Assembly (NCBI GenBank): GCA_019090295.1
Contig: JAHRWG010000371.1
Span: forward strand, 1-5,428
From: Cycloclasticus sp.
GTDB lineage: Bacteria > Pseudomonadota > Gammaproteobacteria > Methylococcales > Cycloclasticaceae
Length of the DNA: 5,428 bases
Reading direction: 5' to 3'
A program made the translations under genes and the position numbers. Below the pieces are notes generated by a model. That model was given only the letters and a program-made list of their open reading frames with translations, was not told the origin of the DNA and made no database searches. Positions 1 through 5,320 of this stretch are shown here, piece by piece; position 1 is the stretch's first letter, and each line of letters opens with the position of its first letter.

Positions 1-1
1 A

Positions 2-322
2 AGAGCAGATAAATTATATAGAGAAGAGGATCTAAATTTTAATTCTGTTTATAACGAAGAGTTTTCTCCAAAGGGTAAAAGGTCGTATAATGTTTTTTTA
101 TATAAAGGCGGTGTGAATTGTAAACATTGGTGGAAAAGAACGATACTACTTAAAAAAGATAACAATCAAATTAGTGTTAATCAAGCTAGGAAAATGATAT
201 TATCTTTAGACCCACAAGAGCGTAAAGATGCAATGTGGGAGTTAAACGATCCAAAAGTAGCACAAAGTGCAAACCCTTTTAATAACTGGTGGAGTTTAGA
301 CCCAACATATAGAAAATTATAA
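2..322 (+). CDS. C-terminal end of a phage structural protein (5' partial)
   Basis: The reading frame is open from base 2 with no stop, so this is the last 106 codons of a gene that starts before the window; a GTG at 113 is an internal valine, not a start. The visible protein has a charged stretch, then YNVFLYKGGVNCKHWWKR (about residues 29-46), then a hydrophilic tail ending in an aromatic cluster (NNWWSLDPTYRKL). The K-GG-NC-H-W-R signature is one I associate with the C-terminal part of large Bacteroidetes phage virion proteins encoded near portal and prohead-protease genes, sometimes labelled XkdF-like. That link is from memory and the N-terminal domain is not visible. The gene sits two bases upstream of the connector gene, which fits a head or portal-vertex role. 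Coding status is sure; the family is tentative. Confidence 0.85.
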   Translation, partial: RADKLYREEDLNFNSVYNEEFSPKGKRSYNVFLYKGGVNCKHWWKRTILLKKDNNQISVNQARKMILSLDPQERKDAMWELNDPKVAQSANPFNNWWSLDPTYRKL

Positions 323-324
323 TA

Positions 325-849
325 ATGGCAGAATTTTTATTTATACAACCAAGCGATTTAACAAATACAACTATATTAGGTGGTAATGTAGATTTTGACA
401 AGTATTTATACAACATAGCAAACACGCAATTAACAACTATAGAGCCTTTACTCGGTACGGAGTTGTACGACAAGATATTGTTAGAAGCGTCTACGGACAC
501 GCTAACGGGCTTATATGAAACTTTATACAATGAGTTCGTTAAACCAATTACAAAGCATCAAGCATTAGCTGAGTACATTATAGTATCAGGTTTCACTATT
601 GCAAACGGTGGAGCATTTAAACACGCTCCTGAGAATGCGGAGATAATGAGCAAAGAAGAAAAAGTAGAGGTATCGGGGATTTATTCAGGAATAGCAGACA
701 CTTATATATTAAGATTTGAAAAATGGATATGTAAAAACATACTACCTGAGTATAAAACCTCCCAAGATGATGTTAATGCAAGTAAAAGCATTACAAATAC
801 AGCAGGATGGTGGTTTGGTAGCGGTGCAGAACCTACAATATACGAATAA
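325..849 (+). CDS. DUF6712-like head-tail connector protein
   Basis: A 174-aa protein with an N-terminus typical of Bacteroidetes phage connectors grouped as DUF6712: a short beta lead (FLFIQPSDL), a polar turn, then helix NVDFDKYLYNIANTQLTTIE followed by PLLGTELYDKIL (about residues 21-52). The LLG-LYD element recalls the first helices of gp6-type head completion proteins that form a ring under the portal. The rest is predicted mostly helical, with a Gly/Trp-rich C-terminus (GWWFGSGAEPTIYE). The inferred role is a neck adaptor joining portal to tail. The ATG at 325 follows the upstream stop by two bases (TAATAATGG) and the stop overlaps the next ATG by one base, so translation is probably coupled. 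Family recognition is good; the exact structural position is inferred. Confidence 0.85.
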   Translation: MAEFLFIQPSDLTNTTILGGNVDFDKYLYNIANTQLTTIEPLLGTELYDKILLEASTDTLTGLYETLYNEFVKPITKHQALAEYIIVSGFTIANGGAFKHAPENAEIMSKEEKVEVSGIYSGIADTYILRFEKWICKNILPEYKTSQDDVNASKSITNTAGWWFGSGAEPTIYE

Positions 850-1418
850 TGGATTGTAATATAACAGAACATATATTAAAAGGGTGTAAAGACTTGCAGG
901 GTGGTGTAAATAAGGTTTATTTATTTCCATTTGTAAAGTATTCACGCAGTCAAATAGTATTAAATGAGCAGGAATTAGTAACTTTTCCATTTACAACTAT
1001 CTATGATTGGGAAAGCAACACAACTAATTACAGCGAAAACACAAGTTTTGATGGTGGAGATGTTGCTTGGTCGCAGAATTTTACGATTCAAATACCTAAA
1101 ACCATCGTTTCTAGTGAGGTTTATAAGCTAGTAAAGCAAGATTTTAGAGCAATTATTATAGATAGAATAGGAAATATTAGAATTTTAGGACTTTTTAACG
1201 GACTTGAAGCGCAAATAAACAATGAAACAGGGCAAGGTAAACCCGATTTTAACGGTTATAAGGTAACTTTTACGGGTAAAGAAGATAACCAAGCGTATTT
1301 TATTACAGATTTAGAAGCGGTTGGTTTTAATCCTTATGCTATTTATAACTTTATTTACGATAATGGGAATGATAATATTGTAATGGATAATGAAACAGAT
1401 AATTTTATACTAGATTAA
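849..1418 (+). CDS. Conserved phage tail-tube or tail-completion-like structural protein
   Basis: A 189-aa protein starting at an ATG that shares one base with the previous stop (TAATG). The N-terminus MDCNITEHILKGCKDLQGGV and the later GLFNGLEAQINNETGQG...NGYKVTFTGKEDNQAYF (about residues 114-151) match the layout of a conserved protein found just after DUF6712 connectors in Bacteroidetes phages: an early Cys-rich C...CKD..GG motif, a beta-rich body, and a G-GLE...TG...GY-TF-GKE segment. I read it as a tail-tube, tail-completion or neck protein because of this position and the beta-rich composition. The last 18 residues form two copies of a 9-residue unit, described separately. No enzyme motif is visible. 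The virion role is likely; the precise role is not settled by the sequence. Confidence 0.8.
   Translation: MDCNITEHILKGCKDLQGGVNKVYLFPFVKYSRSQIVLNEQELVTFPFTTIYDWESNTTNYSENTSFDGGDVAWSQNFTIQIPKTIVSSEVYKLVKQDFRAIIIDRIGNIRILGLFNGLEAQINNETGQGKPDFNGYKVTFTGKEDNQAYFITDLEAVGFNPYAIYNFIYDNGNDNIVMDNETDNFILD
1362..1415 (+). repeat. C-terminal 9-residue tandem repeat in the tail-like protein
   Basis: The last 18 codons before the stop encode NGNDNIVMD followed by NETDNFILD. Four positions are identical (N, D, N, D at 1, 4, 5 and 9), and positions 6-8 are hydrophobic in both. The DNA copies have diverged considerably, so the pattern is clearer in the protein. Alternating polar D/N turns and short hydrophobic strands would suit a small beta-ladder edge or an interaction tail. 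Confidence 0.6.
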
Positions 1419-1434
1419 AACAAATTAAAAAGAT
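1419..1434 (+). promoter_or_regulatory. A-rich translation initiation leader without Shine-Dalgarno
   Basis: The largest of the first intergenic gaps is only AACAAATTAAAAAGAT before the ATG at 1435. It contains no GGAGG-like core but is almost all A/T. Bacteroidota ribosomes are known to initiate largely without Shine-Dalgarno pairing and favour A-rich, unstructured upstream sequence, so this probably serves as the initiation region. The similar leader AAATAAAAATAGATAAA occurs just before the ATG at 4282. Confidence 0.4.
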
Positions 1435-2073
1435 ATGGCATTAGTAAACGTTAAATTAGACGACAAAGAAGAATTAACACTACCCGCAAATGTAGCAGAT
1501 TACTTATATATATTAAGACAAGTAGCAGGAGGTGGGTTTAATGTTACAGATTACAAAATAAATGTAAGGAATTTAATGGGTGATTCTATACCTTATGATT
1601 CAGATGGTTCTGTGCCTGATCCAACAGGAGGAACTAGTTACTTTAATACAACAGATAACGAACAAAGGGTTTACGATGGTACTGATTGGTATAATACTAT
1701 AAATAGAACTAAAAAAGTATCTTTAACAGCATCACAAATTAAAGGAATAGGAACTACGCCTATTACAGCTATAGCATCTCCAGGAGTGGGTAGATATATT
1801 AAAATTCTTTCTGCTGACGCTTGGTTAGATTGGGGTAGTGTTGCTTTTGATGATAACGATTTAGATTTAACAACTTCAGGGAGTGCAAGCCCTCAAATAA
1901 GTTTAAATAATTTATTAGATTCTATTGTAGACGTGAATAGGTCAAAGAATAATAATGGAGCATCTGATATGTATTTAGAAAACCAAGGCGTTCAAGTTAC
2001 AGGTGTTGATTCAACAGCAACGGGAGATAGTACAGTAGATATTTACATTACTTATGAAATAATTACTTTATAA
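1435..2073 (+). CDS. Virion protein with tail-fibre motif and C-terminal beta-sandwich module
   Basis: A 212-aa protein in three apparent parts. Residues 1-30 look helical (LPANVADYLYILRQV). Residues 69-85 read YFNTTDNEQRVYDGTDW, a form of the Y-NTT-N-(K/R)VYDG--W motif that recurs in tail fibres and appendage proteins of many phages. Residues 95-212 (VSLTASQIKGIGTTPITAI...PGVGRYIKILSADAWLDWGS...) resemble a compact beta module I know from phage virion proteins, with the pattern (A/S)PG-GK-I-(V/L)-S-----L--GS-A(Y/F). The polar, Asn/Thr-rich composition fits an exposed surface protein. It lies between neck and baseplate-type genes, so a fibre, decoration or tail-tip component is inferred. The ATG at 1435 is the first in frame and its stop overlaps the next ATG (TAATG). 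Confidence 0.8.
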   Translation: MALVNVKLDDKEELTLPANVADYLYILRQVAGGGFNVTDYKINVRNLMGDSIPYDSDGSVPDPTGGTSYFNTTDNEQRVYDGTDWYNTINRTKKVSLTASQIKGIGTTPITAIASPGVGRYIKILSADAWLDWGSVAFDDNDLDLTTSGSASPQISLNNLLDSIVDVNRSKNNNGASDMYLENQGVQVTGVDSTATGDSTVDIYITYEIITL

Positions 2074-2429
2074 TGGCAACAATAGTAAGAAAGAATTTAA
2101 AAGATAGGGTTAAAAACGATACTTTTTCTAGTGTTAATTTTACTTTATTAGATGGACTAGGCGACCCAATAGATATAACGGGCGTTGCAATACATATCCA
2201 ATTTAGATATAGATGTAAAACGGGTTCGGTTGTTAAAGATATAGAAGTAGGTACAGGTATCACATTAACTGATCCAACAAACGGTATTTTTACAATAGAT
2301 GAATTTACACCTATTACTTTTGAGGTTGGTGATTATTATTATGATGCTCAGATAACCTTTACAGATGGAAGTATTAAAACTTATGTTTACGGTACTTTTA
2401 AAGTATTACAAGACGTAACAACACCTTAA
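2073..2429 (+). CDS. BppU-like N-terminal-domain baseplate or tail-tip protein
   Basis: A 118-aa protein that is essentially one immunoglobulin-like beta domain. The key pattern is N-terminal FTLLDGLGDPIDITGVAIHI, then GTGITLTDPTNGIFTI (about residues 60-75), then VGDYYYDAQITFTDG and KTYVYGTFKVLQDVT at the end. This order (F-L-D--G-P-DITG, GITLTDP-NG-F, G-YYYD-QITF-DG--KT, G-F-V--DVT) is that of the BppU N-terminal family of baseplate upper proteins, which attach receptor-binding proteins to the tail tip in lactococcal-type phages. It stands alone here without the coiled coil and C-terminal domains of full BppU, so it is probably an adaptor or small fibre root. The ATG at 2073 overlaps the upstream stop by one base. 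Family call is fairly firm; the position in the particle is inferred. Confidence 0.82.
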   Translation: MATIVRKNLKDRVKNDTFSSVNFTLLDGLGDPIDITGVAIHIQFRYRCKTGSVVKDIEVGTGITLTDPTNGIFTIDEFTPITFEVGDYYYDAQITFTDGSIKTYVYGTFKVLQDVTTP

Positions 2430-2432
2430 AAG

Positions 2433-2996
2433 ATGGCAGAAGAAATAGAAGTAATAATAGATGATACACAAGAGGAGGTTAGTTTATTTGTTGGTGAGCC
2501 TGAAGGAGTTACTAAACACAGTGAGTTAATACTAGACGATGGTACAAACCCACATGGCACAACTTTAGCCGATGTAGATGATGGTTTTATAGCTAAGACT
2601 AATGAAGAAAATACATTTACGGAAGTACAAACAGTTGCAGGGGTTAAGAGTTCAGAAAACGACCCTACTAAAGTATTTGCAACGGATGGAAGTGTTGTGG
2701 ATGTTAGGCAAGATGATAGATTAAACGATGTGGGTAGTGTTAACGCATCAACTCTATCATTAGACTTTGATACTTACGAAGGATGGAATGCAACACTAAC
2801 AGAAGATTTAACAATATCAATTACAAATGGAAAGTTTAAAGTAGTAACGTTAGATTTAACAGGTGATTTTAGTATAACATACCCAGTAAATAGTGATGTT
2901 GTAGGAGATGCTTATGATGGAACTAAAAAGAATACCCTTACAATACATTATAGGGATGCAAGTAATATATTAATTATTGTAACAAATTGGACTTAG
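2433..2996 (+). CDS. Small tail-fibre-like protein with DGTNPHGTT motif
   Basis: A 187-aa acidic protein with no catalytic motif. Residues 29-48 contain HSELILDDGTNPHGTTLADV, a form of the NPHG-T--DVG motif common in the shaft or collar of tail fibres. A second fibre-like stretch follows (TFTEVQTVAGVKSSENDPTK, residues 61-80, then VFATDGSV). The C-terminal third (about residues 105-187: LSLDFDTYEGWNATLTEDLT, then KVVTLDLTGDFSITYP...YDGTKKNTLTIHY) reads as a beta-sandwich of a kind I have seen in phage appendage proteins. It starts three bases after the BppU-like gene and stops one base before the next gene. I infer a fibre segment assembling with its neighbours; the polarity and stoichiometry cannot be read from the sequence. 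Confidence 0.8.
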   Translation: MAEEIEVIIDDTQEEVSLFVGEPEGVTKHSELILDDGTNPHGTTLADVDDGFIAKTNEENTFTEVQTVAGVKSSENDPTKVFATDGSVVDVRQDDRLNDVGSVNASTLSLDFDTYEGWNATLTEDLTISITNGKFKVVTLDLTGDFSITYPVNSDVVGDAYDGTKKNTLTIHYRDASNILIIVTNWT

Positions 2997-2997
2997 T

Positions 2998-3786
2998 ATG
3001 AGGGCTATGGTACGAAAAGCTAGTTACGGGGGTTCTTTTGATGCAGACTATCAAGCTGTATTAGATAGAGCAACTACTCAGGGATATACACATCCTACAG
3101 ACGCTCAAAATATAATCAACAATCAAACTATAGTAAACTTAAAAATAGAGGGTATTTGGGATGAATTAGATACTCTTTGGTTTTTTAAGCAAGATGCAAA
3201 TATTGATTTTATTAGACTTAATTGGAAAGACCCTATTAATTTTGAATTAACAGATGGAACGGTACAACCTACATTTGTAAATGATGAGGGCATTACGGTT
3301 GGTGCTTCTGACAATAATAATACATACTTTAACACCAATTTTAAGCCTTTAACTAATGCCGTAAAATGTATAAAATTAGATAGTAGTTTGATATTTAATT
3401 TTTATAATAGTGGTAGTACTCTCCACGTATTTGGTGGTAGAACAGGAAATAATACAGAACAAACTTTTATTAGAAATATCGCTGGTTCTTGGATTATTAG
3501 ACATTATGGGAATGAAGGAGCAGAGCTTAATACTGGTGGTGCGGAAAATCACTATCAATTTTCAGGAAATGGTGCAGTTGCAAAAAGATACGTTAATGGA
3601 GTGTTAAAAACCACAACAACCAATGAAACACTTGGAACTATAAACGATGTAGACCAATATATATTAAAAATTAATGGGTTTACAGGAACAAATACAGCTA
3701 ATAGAGGGTTAAGATATTTAGCTCAAGGTTCAAATTTAGAAAGTAAACAATTAGAGGTTTACCAAATATTAACAGGAATATACTAA
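2998..3786 (+). CDS. Probable tail-fibre tip or receptor-binding protein with lectin-like C-terminus
   Basis: A 262-aa protein. Its N-terminal 85 residues follow a layout I recognise from Bacteroidetes phage and prophage fibre proteins: a helix with DADYQAVLDRATTQGYTHPT, then a helix with lone GIWDELDTLWFFKQDANIDF, then IRLNWKDP. The pattern G-W-(K/E)LD--W-F, then D-DF---NW--P, is the marker. From about residue 105 it is beta-rich and Asn/Gly/Thr-rich, including NTYFNTNFKP and KRYVNGVLKTTTTNE (about 197-211). These suit a concanavalin A/LamG-type jelly roll, where NG-L turns are common. It is the largest complete protein here and follows fibre genes, so host-surface binding is the leading inference. 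A second ATG at 3007 would remove three residues; I keep 2998 because it lies one base after the previous stop. Confidence 0.78.
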   Translation: MRAMVRKASYGGSFDADYQAVLDRATTQGYTHPTDAQNIINNQTIVNLKIEGIWDELDTLWFFKQDANIDFIRLNWKDPINFELTDGTVQPTFVNDEGITVGASDNNNTYFNTNFKPLTNAVKCIKLDSSLIFNFYNSGSTLHVFGGRTGNNTEQTFIRNIAGSWIIRHYGNEGAELNTGGAENHYQFSGNGAVAKRYVNGVLKTTTTNETLGTINDVDQYILKINGFTGTNTANRGLRYLAQGSNLESKQLEVYQILTGIY

Positions 3787-3788
3787 TT

Positions 3789-4265
3789 ATGAAGGCAAAT
3801 ATAAATGAATTACCGTTAACCATTAAAAGACTACCTAAAAGATATAAAAGAGTTAATGGTATGACAATCGATGGTTATGATAGCAGAACGGACTTACATT
3901 TAAAAGATGGGTTTAGGGACGTTATAAGACCTGATTATAATAAAGACACGCATTACTTAGGAAAGTTAATTATAGTAGATGATTCGATAACTTATGAAGT
4001 ATTAGAACACATTATAGTAGATTCATCTGAAGAAGAAATAAAACAACAGTTAATAAAAGATGGTGTAACCATTAATAATTTCCATTTTGCAACTATTACA
4101 GATGTTAATAATTTTGTAACTCAAAAGAATGAATTAGAGAAATTAGGATTAACTGAAATGGGATGGAATGATAAGGATAATAAATGGGTAACAATGACTA
4201 TTGAACAATCGCAAAGTATATTCCTACAAGCAAGTATGGAATTTCAAAATATATATAAAGATTAA
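3789..4265 (+). CDS. Conserved phage protein, possibly fibre-associated
   Basis: A 158-aa soluble, charged protein with no signal peptide or membrane span. The N-terminal half has LPLTIKRLPKRYKRVNGMTI, then LKDGFRDVIRPDYNKDTHYL and GKLIIVDDSITYEV (to about residue 71). I know this arrangement (LP--Y, then GF--V--P-YN--THYLG-L, then TY-V) from small proteins encoded right after fibre genes in Bacteroidetes phages, but I do not know a tested function. The second half (EEEIKQQLIKDGVTINN, then NELEKLGLTEMGWNDKDNKW) is predicted helical and polar. A fibre chaperone or minor tip protein would fit the context. The ATG at 3789 is two bases after the upstream stop. The last 180 bases also hold a promoter-like sequence for the lysis block. 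Confidence 0.75.
   Translation: MKANINELPLTIKRLPKRYKRVNGMTIDGYDSRTDLHLKDGFRDVIRPDYNKDTHYLGKLIIVDDSITYEVLEHIIVDSSEEEIKQQLIKDGVTINNFHFATITDVNNFVTQKNELEKLGLTEMGWNDKDNKWVTMTIEQSQSIFLQASMEFQNIYKD
4086..4116 (+). promoter_or_regulatory. Candidate Bacteroidota-type promoter ahead of the lysis block
   Basis: TTTG at 4086-4089 and TAATTTTG at 4109-4116 are separated by 19 bases. This matches the Bacteroidota primary sigma factor pattern (TTTG at -33, TANNTTTG at -7). Scanning the + strand by eye, I found about six TANNTTTG matches, and only this one has a TTTG at 19-21 bases upstream. It lies inside the coding region of the 158-aa protein, about 165 bases before the ATG at 4282, so it could transcribe the membrane/lysis genes separately. 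AT-rich coding DNA can produce such matches by chance. Confidence 0.4.
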
Positions 4266-4281
4266 ATAAAAATAGATAAAA

Positions 4282-4437
4282 ATGGGAGTAGTAGTTTTAA
4301 TAGTTTTTGTAGTGGCTATAGTAGCAATATACAAATATAAGCAAAGAAAAGGTAAACACGTTGGAACTAGACCGCCAAAGCCACCTAAAAGCAATAAACA
4401 CGTAGGTACTAGACCACCAAAGCCACCAAGAGGATAA
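4282..4437 (+). CDS. 51-aa single-span membrane protein with duplicated proline-rich tail
   Basis: A short gene in the gap between the 158-aa protein and the holin. It starts at an ATG in ATAAAAATGGGA after an A-rich leader and ends in TAATG, sharing one base with the holin start. Residues 2-17 are a very hydrophobic span (GVVVLIVFVVAIVAIY). A strongly basic stretch follows (KYKQRKGK), then two copies of KHVGTRPPKPP(K/R). By the positive-inside rule the tail should be cytoplasmic and the N-terminus outside. The two repeat copies differ at five bases, four of them synonymous and the fifth a Lys/Arg change, which argues strongly that it is translated and selected. I do not recognise the family. 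Position before the holin suggests a lysis regulator (antiholin or pinholin-like) or a small membrane-associated accessory; nothing in the sequence decides. Confidence 0.8.
   Translation: MGVVVLIVFVVAIVAIYKYKQRKGKHVGTRPPKPPKSNKHVGTRPPKPPRG
4354..4431 (+). repeat. Two-copy 42-base-period repeat encoding KHVGTRPPKPP(K/R)
   Basis: Copy one spans 4354-4389 and copy two 4396-4431, separated by six bases encoding Ser-Asn. The copies match at 31 of 36 bases. Differences are GTT/GTA (Val), GGA/GGT (Gly), CCG/CCA (Pro), CCT/CCA (Pro) and AAA/AGA (Lys/Arg). The repeat is in frame throughout and forms the whole cytoplasmic tail of the 51-aa protein. Confidence 0.9.
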
Positions 4438-4772
4438 TGGAGGATTTTTTAGCAAAGTTAGGCGTGAAGGGTATTCATTTACTAACAGGTTTATTAGGCT
4501 CGTCTATTGCGTTATTATACGGTAATAAAGTAAAAACGTGGAGAGATAAAGTAAAAGCAATATTAATAGTTTTATCGGGTGCAACGGTTACGGGCTATGT
4601 AACGCCCTTAGTATTATTATATAAACCAAATTGGATAGATGCTGAGTATAGTATTGCTTTTGTAGTTGGGATATTTGGAATGAGCATTATAAAAGATGTG
4701 TTTCAATTTCTATATGATTTCGGCAAAAACCCTATGGAATATTTAAGAATGTTAAGAGGTGGCAAAAAGTAA
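4437..4772 (+). CDS. Putative phage holin, three membrane spans
   Basis: A 111-aa protein with three predicted membrane spans: about residues 10-28 (VKGIHLLTGLLGSSIALLYG), 40-62 (KAILIVLSGATVTGYVTPLV and on) and 70-91 (EYSIAFVVGIFGMSIIKDVF and on). Connecting loops are short and basic (KVKTWRDKVK), and the C-terminus is positively charged (YLRMLRGGKK). Small size, three spans and a basic tail fit a phage holin, which accumulates in the inner membrane and opens at a set time to release or activate the endolysin. The gene starts at the TAATG junction with the 51-aa gene and its end overlaps the next start by 14 bases. Small phage membrane proteins with other roles look alike, so this rests partly on context; no endolysin is visible within the window. 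Confidence 0.72.
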   Translation: MEDFLAKLGVKGIHLLTGLLGSSIALLYGNKVKTWRDKVKAILIVLSGATVTGYVTPLVLLYKPNWIDAEYSIAFVVGIFGMSIIKDVFQFLYDFGKNPMEYLRMLRGGKK

Positions 4773-5184
4773 TTTTATATTATACTTAGTTAAAAACAGG
4801 GTAGAGAATTTTATCTTCGTTTTAGGTTTTATCTCTGCTGTTATCGGTTATACTCTATGGCATCCTTTAGGTGTGTTGTTAAATATGAGTGAAGAACAAA
4901 GTTATAGTATATTTTATATATGTATATCTATTGCTTTTTTCTTTTATACGTTTGCTTATTACCTTACTAAATACAATAAATGGAGGTGGTTTCCTATGTT
5001 TGTTTATTTGGTTTGTTTGTCAAGGGTATTCGTGGAGTTTTCACCTTATGAAGACAAGCAAACACACGATTTAGTAGAATATGGAATGTTCGTTCTAACT
5101 ATGTTTATAGTGATAACTTACTACCTTAAATGGAGATATAAAAAATATAAAGATGAAGGCAATACTGGTATTGATGTTGATTAG
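4759..5184 (+). CDS. Four-span membrane protein in the lysis region
   Basis: A 141-aa protein with about four membrane spans: residues 17-41, 48-70, 77-94 and 105-123. Aromatic residues are abundant (SIFYICISIAFFFYTFAYYL), loops are basic (KYNKWRW; KWRYKKYKD) and the C-terminus is acidic. The start is GTG at 4759; an in-frame stop lies at 4753-4755, so no earlier start exists. The next in-frame ATG, at 4885, would remove the first span and leave 99 residues. I prefer the GTG because it overlaps the holin end by 14 bases, suggesting coupling by reinitiation. Similar multi-span proteins lie beside holins in Bacteroidetes prophages, but I know of no function. A second holin component, an antiholin or a superinfection-exclusion protein are possibilities. 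Confidence 0.72.
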   Translation: MAKSNFILYLVKNRVENFIFVLGFISAVIGYTLWHPLGVLLNMSEEQSYSIFYICISIAFFFYTFAYYLTKYNKWRWFPMFVYLVCLSRVFVEFSPYEDKQTHDLVEYGMFVLTMFIVITYYLKWRYKKYKDEGNTGIDVD

Positions 5185-5320
5185 TTTTTTAGGGTGTAAC
5201 GCATCCTTAGTACTAATTAAAGGAGATATAAAAGGAGATGTAAAACTACAGCAAAGGATGGATAGTTTGCAGTTAGAAAAGAATAATTTTAAAGCACCTG
5301 AGAGATGGAAAAAACCATAG
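5153..5320 (+). CDS. Small lipoprotein, candidate outer-membrane spanin
   Basis: A 55-aa reading frame overlapping the end of the four-span gene by 32 bases and the next gene by 16. Residues 1-14 are a signal peptide (Lys2, then AILVLMLISFLG) and Cys15 is the likely lipidated residue. The lipobox FLGC is imperfect, since position -3 is normally Leu, Val or Ile, but Gly at -1 is ideal. The mature part is about 41 residues, hydrophilic, with KGDIKGDV (23-30), a short Gln/Leu-rich helix (LQQRMDSLQLEKNNF) and the tail KAPERWKKP. A tiny lipoprotein in the lysis block of a phage with a Gram-negative host is the hallmark of an o-spanin (Rz1 type), which links to an inner-membrane partner to fuse membranes at the end of lysis. 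It is not as proline-rich as classic Rz1. Coding status is likely; function is inferred. Confidence 0.7.
   Translation: MKAILVLMLISFLGCNASLVLIKGDIKGDVKLQQRMDSLQLEKNNFKAPERWKKP
5219..5242 (+). repeat. 12-base tandem repeat encoding KGDI/KGDV
   Basis: AAAGGAGATATA is followed directly by AAAGGAGATGTA, identical at 11 of 12 bases and in frame with the lipoprotein, encoding KGDI and KGDV. It probably reflects a small duplication in the mature lipoprotein linker just past the lipid anchor. Confidence 0.75.

Noticed and set aside
279..530. 83-codon minus-strand frame opposite the connector gene
   Set aside because: It lies wholly opposite well-supported + strand coding sequence, has no recognisable domain, and no other minus-strand gene is supported.
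742..990. 82-codon minus-strand frame with a Cys-rich protein
   Set aside because: It spans the junction of two coupled + strand genes whose proteins look real; the Cys and Leu content is what antisense reading of this AT-rich sequence gives.
3237..3277. TAATTTTG (3237) and TACATTTG (3270) as further promoter -7 boxes
   Set aside because: Neither has a TTTG box 19-21 bases upstream; the nearest spacing for the second is 25 bases.
3410..3607. 65-codon + strand frame inside the receptor-binding gene
   Set aside because: It is nested in the 262-aa gene in another frame with no motif of its own, no visible initiation context and low-complexity hydrophobic content.
4755..4775. Possible ribosomal frameshift joining holin to the four-span protein at GGCAAAAAGTAA
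   Set aside because: The A run is one base short of the classic A AAA AAG heptamer, the needed shift is +1 rather than -1, and a GTG start in a normal overlap explains the arrangement.
4889..5074. 61-codon + strand frame rich in Leu and Phe inside the four-span gene
   Set aside because: It is nested in a longer, better supported frame; shifted reading of codons for a membrane protein readily gives another hydrophobic protein.
5219..5243. AAAGGAG sequences that look like strong Shine-Dalgarno sites followed by ATGTAA
   Set aside because: They lie inside the lipoprotein coding repeat, the ATG is followed at once by a stop, and other starts in the window do not use Shine-Dalgarno sites.
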